Shown here: positions 12,944 through 24,869 of the stretch, one piece after another | Layout of the letters: each line of letters opens with the position of its first letter | Position numbering within the stretch: position 1 is the stretch's first letter | DNA from: Tetrapyrgos nigripes | Taxonomy: Eukaryota; Basidiomycota; Agaricomycetes; Agaricales; Campanellaceae | DNA length: 64,000 bases | Reading direction: 5' to 3' | Assembly (NCBI GenBank): GCA_013368315.1 | Contig: JAACJM010000054.1 | Coordinates: 186,001 to 250,000 of the forward strand | Made by a program: the position numbers and the translations under genes | Notes under the pieces: model-generated | The model's input: only the letters and a program-made list of their open reading frames with translations | Databases searched by the model: none | Told to the model about the DNA's origin: nothing

Positions 12944-13689
12944 ATGGACTCTGGCTCACCACACGGCCGCTTCACTCTTCGCAGTAGGCCAGCATCAAAT
13001 GGAACCGGTCTGCCGCTAAAATTGGAGGCTAGTCCTGAAGCCTCAGCGCAAATCTTTTCAACACCGAAACAGTACGTTGACCAGCTAGAGAGTTCTTACA
13101 CTGTATGCGCTGAAATCTGTCCTGATAATATAGCAGGCCTCAAAATGACCTCGAATGTGTTCGTTCATCATATTCACCTGAAGAACACTCACCCCTGGTC
13201 CCAATATTCCGTGCAAAGACATCCCTCAGCAATGTCAGGCAGAACCCATATCCCAAGCGACAGCATCGCAGCGCCTCCTTACCGCCTTCTTGCCGCCTCC
13301 TTGAAACGTCCACAGCGGATCTCGGCGCGACTGACCCCTTCAATCTGGAGGAACATACTCAGCCTAAGCCCGAGTGGAGGAAACCATCTTTGATTAATGG
13401 GCTCAAATATAAACGTATGTCTCTAATACTCACATCCGAATCAATACTGACAGTATCTTCAGGTGTTCCGCCTCTTGTCATACGCACTTTCAATGCTCCT
13501 GGCTCACCATTGACTCAGACCAAACGACGAAACAACCACTTGGCAAAATCTCTCAAGGAAAGCCGCGAGCGCTGTTCAGCGCTGGAATTACATATGTGTG
13601 CTGCTGATGCGTTGCGTCGAGTTGCGGAATTGGAGCGAGATGCAGTCAAGAGGGAATTAGCAGATTTACAGAAACAGTTTGGGGTATAG
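12944..13689 (+). CDS. Small coiled-coil protein of the transposon-like block
   Basis: Three exons, 12944-13071, 13137-13414 and 13463-13689, total 633 nt (210 residues), all in phase with GTACGT...GCAG and GTATGT...TCAG introns of 65 and 48 nt. The middle exon uses a different frame from the long uninterrupted frame that overlaps it. The splice solution is preferred because it leads cleanly into RVPPLVIRTFNAPGS. The N-terminal 130 residues are Ser/Pro/Arg-rich and probably disordered. The last 55 residues (ALELHMCAADALRRVAELER and onward) are a heptad-like coiled coil ending at FGV*. It is tail-to-tail with the transposase-like gene, with only 84 bp between the stops, suggesting it belongs to the same element. 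No known function. Confidence 0.6.
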
Positions 13690-13773
13690 GGGATTACTGG
13701 CCACTACACTGTATAACGTATTAACAAAAAATGATTGACTATTTTTCTTGCCAAAATGATACATCATTGTATT

Positions 13774-16700
13774 CTAAGCACAATTTGCCCGAGCCGCTGT
13801 TGCTTCCTTTGCAAGCTTGTTCCTCTTCCTCGTCTCCGCCGCTTTCCTCTTGGTTTCCTCAGCTTTCTCGGCCTGCTTAACCACCAATTCTTCCGCTAAT
13901 CCACGATGCCATGCTACTCGGTCAGCATACAAAGGTTGAGGCACAGTAAGATATCGAGGCAGAAACTTCCTGAGAAGTGAGGCATTGTGCAGTGCATGTG
14001 TGTTGATGATGAAGTGGCGGTCGTCATTGTGAACAATTACACGTACAACGGCACCAGAATCTTGCCGTTCTTGACGTTTGGGCACTGTTTTTGAAGCCTG
14101 GCAGTCAGAAGCACGACAATCATGTTGCACATTGACAATAAACTGAACGGCCTATAATCAGAGATGTCAGGCACTGTCGAGAGGGTAAAAGTCAAAAAGA
14201 CAGACTTGTGAAGGAAGCAGAACATATTGTGGTTGTGTACCGCCTGCAGGAGATGTTACGGGCATTCCATACTTGGGATGGAGGGCCTCGCCGATCTTGA
14301 ATTCCTCAATTACCAGAATACCCTGTTCCGAGTTCCGACTTGGCAGTAACATCTGGACAATTCGCCCAAACAGCGCCAAAGATCCATTAATCTGTTTTTG
14401 GGTCTGAGGCAAGAGGCAACCACAACATTTGATGCTACTCACCATGGATTGAGCTCTGAAAACTGCAAATGAGCCGACCCGACACTGATCCCCAGTGACT
14501 GCGGTGACATGAACTGCGTCTAACCAGTCTGAGTCTCCGTGAATGAAAATACCACATGGGTTAGAAGCTTCGAGGACGAGAGTATCTGTGAGGGAGCGAA
14601 GAACGGACTTTCTTTGAGGCACCGCTTTCATAGACCCGGGCACCCATACAGCTTTTGGGCTCCAACCCAAGTGCTTTTGAAGTAAAGGAGACCGTCGAAG
14701 TAAGGTCTGGACCTCCTTACCACCCCGCACCCATTTCCCGCTCGAGTCTTTCCAAAACCCTCCGCTGAAGATATGTTTGACTCGGTCAAGATCGGCAAAT
14801 TTGACTGCGATGTCACGACTTGGTGCTTGGTGGTTACTGAGAACGGAACACATGCGAAAGATAGCATTAAAGCATTCAAATATCTCCGTTGCAAACCTCA
14901 CAGCAGGTCCACGTCGGCGAATATGCATTGGGAGGTGTATGAGTATGTGAAGCTTGATCTTGATGAGAATTTTTGACGGGTCGATGTTGGCAAATGCATC
15001 GAGTACATTTCCAATCAAAATCTCGAGATCCTCCTATATTGACCTTCAGAATATCATATCAAAAGAAGCTCTGCTCCACATACCAGGTATGTATCCAGGT
15101 CATCAATCGTACTCATCCATACATGTGCGCCAAGCTGTCCAGTTGCTTTGACAAGGTCAAGTTGATTGGCATCAACCAAATCTGCAACATGAAAAATCAA
15201 TGTTTGCATCAACGTTTTAAAATGCTTTCCGATTAAACCATTCCTGTATTGCATCATGTAAGCTGCACGGATAGGAGGAATGAGGAGGCCATCCGTGTTG
15301 GTACTCTGTAACCGAACTGTGAACAAGCTTTGCTGCTGTTCGGTCCAAGGCAAATGTAAACCATGCCACTTGTACTTTTCAGTGCCAAGAAGGATGGTGT
15401 GCAAAATTTCTACCAGCGTGTCTTGTGACGGGTCCAGGTCTATGGAAAATAGATAAGTCTTGGAAAAAGACGTGGATTAGACTAACTCACGGTCTACATC
15501 AAGAAGACAGCTGTACGGCTGGTCTGTCTGCGCACCGAGCCACTGCAGAAGCTCATCTGAGATGGTTTTCTTAGACTTGTTAGGTTGCTCCGCCTGCATG
15601 ACTCGGGCCTTGGGTATGAGAATGTCGATCCAATGCTGAGCAATTTTGTCCTTGGTACCAGTTCTTTTTTGAAGTTCTTCGACATGTGACTCGATCCCAT
15701 AGGTTGCCAGGCGTAGCTGCTCAAGGACACAGGAACGTATGTTGGTCACATTTCGAGGCGCTCCGGCCTGGTGCAGATTCAGTTCATATCTCCATCATAA
15801 AATTGCATTTTCCTCTTACCTTATAAAAGTTGGAGTATCCCTCAACTGAGGCATGAAACCCATTCTCGCCATCGGGAAAGCACTGGCGACATTTGCACAA
15901 TCCTTGATGTCCGATGTGTGAGCTTTCCTCTGATTGTTGGGGATTATCTGCGGGAAGGTCAGGTACTTGCAGTCGAGCTCCACATGGCCGTTGAGTAGCT
16001 ACGTTGAAGCTGCGAATGGGTTGCTTGTGGGTACATCTAGCACTATTTTTGGTAATCAATTTCAAAGGAATAAGAGTACAACTCACTTGATTTGTTCCAT
16101 AATTGGTTTCAGGAGCTCGAGGGCACTTGCCAAGGGCGAGGTCGACACAAACCGAACAAAATACTCTTGATGCAAGAGTACTCCGGGTAAATTGGCGTTG
16201 AGCATATAAACGTTCATATGTTTCTGATATTGCTTAGAGACAGCTCCAGACACATCGTCAGCCCAAAGTGGAACCCAAATAGTATACAAGTCTTCGCCGT
16301 TATCAATTTGACGATTGACGTTAGGGATCCGAGCTGCAAAACCAGCGTGACATTCTGTGTGGGTCTATGGTAAACTTTTAAGTCTCTACACTTCCGGAAA
16401 AAATTTCACCGTGGAATTGCAACGGCCCATGAACCCGCGTCAACTCCTCATGGGTCATACAGAGCTCGGAGACATCAATACGGACTGTGACGTTGTCAGT
16501 CACCACAAGATGACACTGCAAAAGATCAGAAATTACCAAAGACCCCAACAAGTTTGCGCACCTCGTTATCCATTAGAACATGGAAACCATCAGCATGTGT
16601 TCTTCCTTGGTAAACCAGCCATAGTTGTGGTATAAACCAAGATCCATCACGAAGTTGCGCAACTTCGTGGATATAGAATCGCTTTTCATCAACAAGGATG

Positions 16701-17934
16701 GATGGGGGAAGACAGTCCAAGGGCAACTCATGCCAACGACCACCAGGAACTTGCCATGTCTCTGATATTGGGCCCTTACCCTTGTCTTCCGGATAGAGCT
16801 GGATGTGTGGGGCAACTTCAGGATTGGCCAGGTCCTACTGAGATGTCAGTATGATGCTCATATGGGCGACATGGTGAGAACATACTCTTGAAATCAAATC
16901 ACGCACGTCTGTGGTATAAAAGATATTTCCGAGGTCAGAGGTATGGGGTGTAACTGAAACTCCACAAAGTTGACGAATATGCTTTTGAGTTTCTCGGAGC
17001 TGAGAATAACACGGTACATCCTTCGCTCCGCATTCACGCATTATCCACAGAACCATTTTCATCTGACTGGAAGAGAGGTGTAGACGGGGAAGGTTGTCGA
17101 GAAGATCTAGATAACACATCTGTAAACAGTGTGAGTAAATGAGTGCCATCAGGGAAGAATACATACAGTTTTACTTTCATAAGGTGCGTAATCAGGATTA
17201 TTCTTGACTCCGGTGAGTCTCTCGACAAATTGTTCATAATCGTCTTCATCTGAGTCCCTTCCTGAAGGAGGAAAGGTCAATCAAATGGAGGCGCTACAAT
17301 GAACCGGAACAACTCACCTACAGACTGGAATTCTTGTATAAGTGCAGGTACAGTGTCGTCTTGATCGCCAACAAAGCCATCTTCCAAAGCAATAAACCGG
17401 AGCCTTTCCAGCTCTTCTTGCATAAATGCTTCCTGTTGGACCTGTGTACTCTGAGGACTCGCAACAGAGGGAAAATATGCGGCAGCCTCTTCTGGAGTCA
17501 GTTGAAAATCCGTATCACAAACTCCGTTGATGTCAAAATCAGAGGACGACCCCCAGGCTGGTAAAAAAGTCACCAGCGGAGGCGGATTATCTGTCAGAGT
17601 TATTGCTGGAGCATTGTACAAGGACTGGTATTGCTGCTGAGCCATTTTGCAGTTTCGGTCTTGCTCAGTGAGTATTTTGATTGCGTCTGTGTGTTTCTTG
17701 CTTGAAAGATGACGTTTCCTATAGCTGCCTTCTAACATCCAGCTGGCCAATTCCATGTAAGCAGTCTCACAGATATTGCATGAGACTTGACCTGTAATTG
17801 GATGACGACGTGCATCTGAAGAAAGAAAAATGAGTGGGATCACCTCAGCCCTACAGAAACAACGGGAAACAGATCAGCAATGCGGTCTCACCTGTCCCAA
17901 GGTTCTCTTTTTGTGTTTTTCTTCCACGAGCCAT
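13774..17934 (-). CDS. Tnp2-like transposase family protein with N-terminal zinc finger
   Basis: About ten exons on the minus strand, start MARGRKTQKENLG at 17934 (exon 1 ends in a GTGAGA donor), stop at 13774. An N-terminal C2H2-like finger (CNIC ... H-x5-H, RRHPITGQVSCNIC and RHLSSKKH) is followed by family hallmarks: SSQMKMVLWIMRECGAKDVP, DDVSGAVSKQYQKHMNVYML, LPADNPQQSEESSHIGHQG with CKCRQC, TNTDGLLIPPIRAAYMMQY, IFECFNAIFRMCSVLSNHQA, and APSRDIAVKFADLDRVKH. The C-terminus is a Lys/Ala/Glu-rich helix. The 'D.SG...K....NLP...SHIG..G..KCR.C' arrangement resembles Tnp2 proteins of CACTA transposons, but the assignment is by resemblance only. No frameshift or internal stop was seen across more than 4 kb, unlike most transposon relics in this window. 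It is the centre of the three-gene block. Confidence 0.68.
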
Positions 17935-18060
17935 GACACAGGGAAAAGACAAGTAAAAAAGACGACACGTCCAGGAAACGCGTCTATTTATTCACCTGAC
18001 CTGTGCTTACATAACACTAAACAAAAAAATTTCAACCAAGTCCATCTTCGTCTTCAACCA

Positions 18061-19445
18061 ATGTCCTCCATGAACCCCACAGAAAGCGTACGAGACAGGG
18101 TACAGGCCCTGTATGAGAGTAGGTTCGCTGCCCAAGTCGACCCCAACCAAGAGTCTGCCTTGGACCCCACATTCCAGTCGGCTGAAGGTTCTCCCTCTCA
18201 CGGCACCATCCGTACCCGAAGCGAATTTGAAGGCGATGAAGAAGTAAATGCCACAGAGCTGACTGTTGCTGCAGCCCCCTTTACTATGGAACAAGCTCGA
18301 GAATTCAAGAGGCACAAAAACTTGTCCACTGATTCAGACAACGAGGCGGAAGCCTTCATGAAAGTGAGTCAGTGGGTGAACCAATACAAATGAAGTCACT
18401 TACAGCATTACGGGGCAGAATGCAAATCCAATAGAAGGACTGTATCGCCTGTTGGTGGTCAACCTGGAATGTCGGGATAAGCTGGACAAGCTGATCCACG
18501 AGAAGGATGCAAAATATCGTGTTCCAGAGACGTTGAAGGTGAGTCTCGCACTGACCATCATGAGATGCCAACTTCCCACCAACCGTCAACAGGAGTCTGT
18601 CAAGGATTACACGAAACTCACGATTCTATCCCCATCATTGACTGCCTACCGAAGCTCTAGACTTCCGAGCAATGTCGTGGTCAGTGTCTATGATTACGTT
18701 CGCCAATACCTGTGATGCATTGACAATCATCAATAATTATAGCAAACCATGCGCCAACTTGGTATTCAAGACTTACCCAAGGCTCAGGAGACTGGCCGGT
18801 GCAGTGCAGTGGAGAGCATGGTCATCAAGGCAGCGACAGAGGCTCGCTACAAACTGAAGAGTGAGGTAAGGGCGGGTACTGCAAAAAAAAAAAACGCTTG
18901 TTGACATGACAACAATTATACGATGCCAGGTTATCAGCAGTCTTACCTCCAAGATCGATATCGCAACGTTGGTCAACAAATGTATCCAGGGTTCTCGTGC
19001 CAAGGCGACCCTGCCGTTGTACATGCGGATCGCATGGCTGGTGAGTATCACATTATTCCCTGCGTGATCGTTTCTGACTCTTTGTGCAGCGTAAAACAGC
19101 AAAAGAGACTCGCATCAACCCGGAGACACCTGAGAAGGAGGGAAAATCGGCAAAGGATGACGCCTGGTGGGTGGATATTGACAAGAAACTGGCCGAGATG
19201 CGAACAGAGTACCCAGAATCAGCTATGCAACAGTTGTGAGTATTGGAGTCAGAACGCATAAGCATTGAACTCACCAGTTACACAGGTTCTTTGAGGTGGT
19301 GTTGAGCGACGACTGGAAAGAGTATCCAGCGTGTGCAGAAGCTAAAGCAAATACCAACACCGTCTCCGTGTCAGAACTGGAGGATTGGCTGGTAACGGTA
19401 AACCAGCAAGCCAGCAAAATTGTAGTCGAAATGGCTCATAATTAG
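18061..19445 (+). CDS. Companion protein of the transposase-like gene
   Basis: Six or seven exons, start MSSMNPTESVRDRVQALYES at 18061. Exon 1 is 18061-18363 and exon 2 is 18419-18538, where an alternative acceptor 14 nt upstream would bring an early stop. Recognisable blocks are FTMEQAREFKRHKNLSTDSD, NPIEGLYRLLVVNLECRDKL, SSLTSKIDIATLVNKCIQGS, DDAWWVDIDKKLAEMR, and a final SELEDWLVTVNQQ segment before TAG at 19443-19445. This pattern (acidic linker, 'FKR.K.L.TDSD', an all-helical middle, 'D.WW..D.KLAE.R') is that of the partner protein found divergently beside this transposase-like family. No enzymatic motif was seen. A DNA-binding or assembly role for the element is my inference. Confidence 0.62.
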
Positions 19446-20044
19446 AGTGTTTTTTGGGGATTGTAGTAGCCCGTTTTGTGAATACATGCTTGAGCAGTCG
19501 TTTTTGCGTCGCAATGGTCGTGGTTTGGTCTGATCAGTGATATGTGCTGGCGACATGTGGTTGTCACAATAGTGTGACGTTTGTGTGACGCCCGCAAAGG
19601 CATTGCCATAACAGCCTGTCCATAGCTTTCTGAGGTATTCTGAAGTGATTACATTGATATCAGGATGATGTATCTACGAGCTCCTGGCTGAGGTCTCCAG
19701 GACATGGGTATTGGCTGAGCGTTTTTAATTCCGGGACTTGGACGTCGAACGGACGTCATCTGAGGTCAAATTGACCTCAGCCTAATGTCGTCACGAAGTT
19801 GACGTCAAAACGTCCTTTCGACATCAGTGCAGGAGGGCGGTGTAGATAGACTGACATGTGATGCTTGGCCTGGAAAACTCAGGAGAAATATCGGGGATGT
19901 CAACTGGAAAATATCTGGTGAAAGGTGACGTGGAAGGCCCAGGTTTCAGTCGTGGGTTGAGAAAGGTAGAAATCGAAGGACAACTGGCAAAACGAGAGGC
20001 ATATCAGTTACAATGAGCAAAGAAAGGGAAAAAGCTTTGAGATT
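19446..20044. other. 3' flank of element and tRNA-distal spacer
   Basis: No gene. Contains the palindromic cluster listed separately and several GACGTC/ACGTCC motifs that could be subterminal transposon repeats. Confidence 0.4.
19738..19822. repeat. Perfect 21-nt palindrome flanked by inverted GACGT motifs
   Basis: Positions 19760-19780 (CTGAGGTCAA, A, TTGACCTCAG) are a perfect inverted repeat around a single central base. It is flanked on the left by two ggacgtc-type motifs and on the right by gacgtc and acgtcc in inverse orientation, giving a larger imperfect hairpin. It lies about 300 bp beyond the end of the transposon companion gene. Confidence 0.7.
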
Positions 20045-20126
20045 GGTTCAGCCCGGGATCGAACCGGGGACCTTCTGTGTAATTTTCTATGTAAGACAGA
20101 AATCATAACCACTAGACCACTGAACC
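20045..20126 (-). tRNA. tRNA-Val(TAC) with 10-nt intron
   Basis: Read on the minus strand, the acceptor GGTTCAG pairs with CTGAACC, the D arm is GTCTAGTGGTTATGAT, the anticodon stem is TCTGT/ACAGA, and the T arm is CCCGG-TTCGATC-CCGGG with a 5-nt variable loop. The anticodon loop is 17 nt. Removing a 10-nt intron placed after position 37 leaves CT-TAC-A-C, giving anticodon TAC (valine). A- and B-box sequences are intact. Isotype depends on the intron placement, which follows the usual nuclear rule. Confidence 0.8.
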
Positions 20127-20584
20127 GATATTGCTTTAGCTCAAGTCACCTATTATGACCTTTTCACAAAAAGATCGCGCTGAAGAATGTAAATAAAACG
20201 CACCGAAGTAACGAGCAAGTAGCCCGAAAGTTCCCAAATGAATGCCAGAAAATGAAAAGGAAGAATAGAAAGTGAAGCATCACTGTTAGGAGTCTAGATG
20301 TTTCAGGTGAACGAGGCCGAGGGCTGGTTTCGGTGTAATACCCCCCGTTTAACCCGCAGCTGTGTCTTGGAAAAAGCGACTCCTACATCTTATACCGGTT
20401 CTTCACCCTACACTCACTCCGGCGTCGTCGTTGTCGTCGTTGAGCTCGTCGTCGCCATCACCGTTGTCATCACGCGGTTGTTCATCTGATTTTCCGTGGG
20501 AGTAGACCGGAGGTGAAATCCCTTTTGTGTTTGTGGGATTCTCGCAGTCAGTCCACCACGACTCCACCGTCCCATTGTCAAGAT

Positions 20585-23266
20585 ATGAGGCCGTCCTTGT
20601 CCTCGTTGTCGTGGACAGGCTTTGCAGCTGTTCTATGGGGCTGCGAGACTAGCATGGCAGTGGTAGAACCTGTCAATGCCATTGCAAAGGGTCATCTTGC
20701 TCGGCAGTGTAAGCTTTACCTTTTCTTCTACTGATTTGCAATAGGCTTACTTTACTACTCGCAGTCGACCCTAGTCTACCTTTAACCATCTCGGACTTAC
20801 CTACAAGTGTGTAGTCCGCTTTCTAGCCTGCAAAGCACAACTAACTACCTACACAGGTACCGATTCAGCACCTTCAACCGGAGAAACACCTTTCCTCGCC
20901 TTCACGACCAGCAACGCACATTTTACAACTTGCAATTCTGCTCAGATTAACTGGGATTTCAGTGGTCCGGTCGAAGATGTCACCTTCGCTCTTACCAATA
21001 TCAATGTCACTCAAGCCAATCCACCTTCCAGTACAGCAGGTCCCTCTGGTCCCGGGACTCTCACCAATGACCTGGCTAGACGAGGTTTCCCGGGTTTACC
21101 CACAGGTGTAGCCATCACCACCGTCTTCGATATTCCCCCAGACAGCACCCAACAAAACCCACCGCCTTACCTCCTCGAAACCCTTTCCATTGCCATAACC
21201 CCTACCGACCAAAGCTATCTCTGGAACAAAGTCAACGTTCCACAGGGATGGTACAAAATCATCGCTACGGCTAGTGACCCGCAAACTCAAGAATACGAAG
21301 ATTTCGTGGCTACATCTTTAGACTTCTTTGTTTCCAACGGGAGTGATACGAGTTGTTTGATTACTACGGGATCTGGAGGTGTGTTTTCGGCTCTTTTTGT
21401 GCGCATTTAGTCACTCTTTTACTTACGTTTCCTTCTCTTGTCACAGACTCCTCTCCAACACAAACAACAGATTCTAACCCCAGCCCCAGCTCAACAGGAG
21501 ACACTGCCCCTACATCCCCAATCGGCGCATCTCAATCCTCCAGTTCTACCAACACAGGTGCTATCGCAGGAGGCATCATAGGCGGTATCGTCGCCTTAGC
21601 CGTTCTCATCGCAGGTCTCGTCATCTGTCATCGCAAACGCCGACAGGGGTCTGGACCAAGCACTAAAGGGGCACCCGAGACGGGTAATTATCCCGAAGGA
21701 CGCGGTGTTGAAGGTGAAGGCGGTGGTTCGCGTGGTCTTCTTGGTGGTATCCTACCCGTAGGGAAATGGGGTAAACTGGGCTCATTTGACGCCTCTACAG
21801 TGCCTGCGGAAAGAATGTCCGGTTCCGGAGGTGCAGATGTCGTCGCAGCGGCTGTCGGGACCAACAACACTCGTCCTGGGACCGGACACTCTACCTCTTC
21901 CGGTGGCGGTAGAAAACGCTCTCTGTCCCATACCAATTCGACGGTGTCGACGAGAAGTGGATTTGGAGGGCTTGGTTTGGCAGCATTGGGATTTGCGACC
22001 TCGCAGAAGAAGGGAGGCAAGCAACAAAACCCTTACACTGCTGCAGCCAAGCGAGATCGTCGAAAGACACAAGAGTCGTTGAATTCCGTTGGGCCGATGT
22101 TGGCGAGTTTCACGTCGTCGACGGGATACCACACCTCTTCGAAAAATGCTGCAGAGGATGAGGATGGGTTTGGGATGTATTCGAACACTTCGCCTGGATC
22201 TTATGACAAGGAGAAGGCTATTCCGTTGTCTCCTTTACATTCTCCGGGCTCCAGCGTAGACCATAATGCCAGGTCACCCTTTAGTGATTCTGGGCATATC
22301 GATGAGAACCTTGTCACTATAGCCTCTGGATCCACTCCTTCAACGACATACTCTACACCTTCGACATCCAGGACCAACTCTCGTCGTTCTATGGCTCGTA
22401 CTCCTGCCCCTGCCGGTGAATACTCTTCTTCCTCTTCCTCCGTCAACGTCAATGCCAACCCAAACCCCAACGCCGATGTAACTGTTAACCCGAGCAACCG
22501 AAGCGATCGTTCAACCTCGACAAGGTCGAGATCTCAGTCCACTCCTATGGCTCCTCCGAGGAAGAGTCCTCACAGAATGACCCCTAGTACGAGTTCCAGC
22601 TCTGCCAGTTCTCCTGTTACCCCATCCTTACCTCACTATCATCGTTCTTCGAGCTCTAATCAAGAAAAATACGGTGCCAGGAGGGCTTCTTCACCTGATT
22701 ATACTCAAGTGGTGCAGAAGGGCTATAGCAGAGGGAGTGGTAGCGGTGCAGGTGGACAAGCACTACGTTCGCCTGGTGGGGTGAACCCACCTACTCTACC
22801 ATCCTCTTCGCCTCCACCAACTGAAGGAGGCTTGGGGTCAACTTCAAAGAAGAAGGCATCGAGAAAACCCGTGCCGTCGTATAACCCAGATGATCCCCTC
22901 TTCGTTTCATACTCCCCAACCATGTCGCCAACGACATCACCCAAGGCGCCTCACCCTGCCTTACATTCCCCTCAACAATCGTATGCTGGATTAGCTCAGT
23001 CTCATGGACATATGCCGTCTACTTCTGTATCTCACAATGACGGCAACAGTCCCAAACTCTTTTCCGTTCCAATGCCATCAAACAATTCGTCTTCTTCTAT
23101 CGTTGCTCACCGGAGGCTAGCACCCCCAGTCCCGGGCCATGGGCTCGAGCATAAGGATAGTGCAACGTCGTTGAAGAGTTTGAGAGAGTTGGGTGGTGGA
23201 GGGAAGCCGATGCATGTGTTGATTCCGGACATGCCGATAGACCAGCAGCAGCATCAGGGGCGATGA
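20585..23266 (+). CDS. Single-pass membrane protein with long disordered cytoplasmic tail
   Basis: Three exons: 20585-20708, 20857-21378 and 21447-23266 (2466 nt, 821 residues). Exon joins restore RQC|TDSAPST and TGSG|DSSPTQ in frame. The N-terminus (MRPSLSSLSWTGFAAVLWGC) is a probable signal peptide. An extracellular domain of about 180 residues (AFTTSNAHFTTCNSAQINWD ... NVPQGWYKIIATASD) contains two well-spaced Cys and a beta-rich look. A Ser/Thr stalk then leads to a transmembrane segment, GAIAGGIIGGIVALAVLIAG, followed by CHRKRRQ. The remaining 500 or so residues are Ser/Pro/Gly-rich and disordered. This architecture is common among basidiomycete wall-sensor-like or adhesion-type proteins, but no named family was recognised. 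The signal-peptide exon is the least certain part. Confidence 0.7.
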
Positions 23267-23893
23267 TTTGATCCTTTGATGTTGTCGGTGGTGCGTGAGG
23301 TGGTCACCAGGGAAAGTCCTTGAATTTCGCATTTTGGTTTCGTTTTTTTCATGAAATTATATCTACACTATCCTGCATCTCTATCTATCAACACAGATAA
23401 CCCCATATTTTACTTGCTCACGTCTCGGTTTCGCTTTCTGATTTTGGTCTTGCCCTTGTTGTTGCTGTCATGTCATCGTCATTGCCATTGCGGTCACCAT
23501 CGGACCGACATCTGTACGTCTACTTACGCTACGTGTATCCATTTACTCAAACCCCACTCATCTTCACTACGTATACGCGCTTGACGTTATGTACTTATCC
23601 CATTCTATTTCATCTTCATTTCACCTTACGCCATTGCTACTTGGATGTTCTTTTCCTCTTACTCTATGTCTCTGTTTTGGACTTTTTGCGGATCAAAACT
23701 GTAGCTACCTACAGTATGTATGTACTTTACACTTAGTACATCACTACTCTCATATATTCACCGTACACGGTGTTCAGTGTTCACTCGTTTGTACGACGTT
23801 CTCTAGATATACATATATAGTACTTGATTCGAATTCGAATTCTGTATTATTACTAGCCTAAGTACCTTCGAGGTTGAATGTCCCTAAACTTGA
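23267..23893. other. Convergent 3' intergenic region
   Basis: CT-rich sequence between two convergent genes, presumably both 3' UTRs. No gene seen. Short plus-strand frames are low-complexity. Confidence 0.6.
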
Positions 23894-24869
23894 TCAAGCA
23901 GCGTAAGGTGGAGGTAAAGTACTGGTACTCTCCCCGAATTCATTCACGTTCCAAATTTCTGCTCTGTGACTGATAGGAGAAACATGGCTCTCATCTGCCT
24001 GGTTACTATGCCCAGTACCAATCCCGTCGTACGGATTTTGCACCACTGACGTGGAGATGGTATCTGCGCCAATATTACTGCCCATGACGATGGTACCTGT
24101 TATGGCAGTATTTGATCGTCTGTCGTTTTGGGAAGTAGGTGAAAGTGATTGTGGTACCGGTACCAATACTGATCTGATGGATGTACCATGAACACTGCTA
24201 GCTGGCTCAGCAGCGGTAGAAGCAGCGCGCAAGCTTGCAATGGATCCTTCGCCACGCAGAAGATGTTGGTGATCGGGGGCAAAATGCAAGACGAAGGGGC
24301 TCGTAGTTGTCCGCCTGTGTCTTCTATTGTTGCTACGACGAACGGGCCTCGGAGCGGTGGGAGCTTGATTCTGAATTTGATCCAACGAGTCGTGTAGTTT
24401 TCCGGGAGTGAAAGGCAGTGGGTCTGTGTTCCCTTGACCCTGCTGTCGGCGAAGACATCGGCGGCGTCGCGTCCAAAAGAGAACGCCCAAGCAGACGATG
24501 GTTGAAAGGACAATGAGCGCAACACCAAGCCCGATGAGCAGTACTAGAGTGCCTGATCTAGTGCCATGTCTGCCACTTTACCATGTGTCAGTCGTGCAAC
24601 TTGAAAATTTCGCTAACAGTGGCACCTACGAATTCAAAGTAAAATGTGGTGGATTGAAGTCTGAAAAGTCCGATTCGTTTACCCGATGACTAGCAGGCCT
24701 TCCACTATCAGGCTCATGTTCAAAGATGGACTAATCTAGAAATCAGCGGATGTACCCACCTACTAAAGCCACCATTCTGATTTTCATAGTAATCTCTGGG
24801 CTCTAAAAAGTTGCTGCCGGCGCTATTATGCTCAGGCTGCTGCTCGTCGCCGACACCTGGTTGCGACAT
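23894..24869 (-). CDS. Small single-pass membrane protein
   Basis: Three exons inferred. Exon 1 starts MSQPGVGDEQQPEHNSAGSN at 24869. A short exon (SLNMSLIVEGLLVIG) joins in phase to a transmembrane segment LVLLIGLGVALIVLSTIVCL followed by FWTRRRRCLRRQQ. About 185 hydrophilic residues follow, ending LPPPYAA*, with a PPPY motif at the C-terminus that could bind a WW-domain protein (Nedd4-type ubiquitin ligase), by motif only. There is no classical signal peptide. The stop-transfer Arg cluster suggests the C-terminal tail is cytosolic. The family was not recognised. The long final exon is secure; the two upstream exons are less certain. Confidence 0.55.

Larger units (their letters stand above)
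12944..19445. mobile_element. Three-gene transposon-like block (Tnp2/CACTA-like)
   Basis: Three compact genes: a small coiled-coil protein (+), a large transposase-like protein (-) and a companion protein (+) divergent from it. The two divergent starts are 126 bp apart and the convergent stops 84 bp apart. The large protein and its companion match, from memory of the families, pairs that recur in many copies in Agaricomycete genomes and are usually annotated hypothetical. Their layout recalls CACTA elements, with a Tnp2-like enzyme plus an accessory protein. I could not find terminal inverted repeats by eye, so the coordinates give only the gene block, not the element ends. Confidence 0.55.

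Noticed and set aside
12944..13393. Uninterrupted 149-codon reading of the coiled-coil gene
   Set aside because: A spliced model with two consensus introns joins into the clearly coding third exon. The uninterrupted frame does not.
13690..19920. CACTA-type terminal repeats for the three-gene block
   Set aside because: Several CACTA/TAGTG words occur near the expected ends, but no matching inverted pair could be verified by eye.
21688..22497. Antisense frames of up to 116 codons
   Set aside because: They are shadows of the Ser/Gly/Pro-rich exon of the membrane protein on the plus strand.
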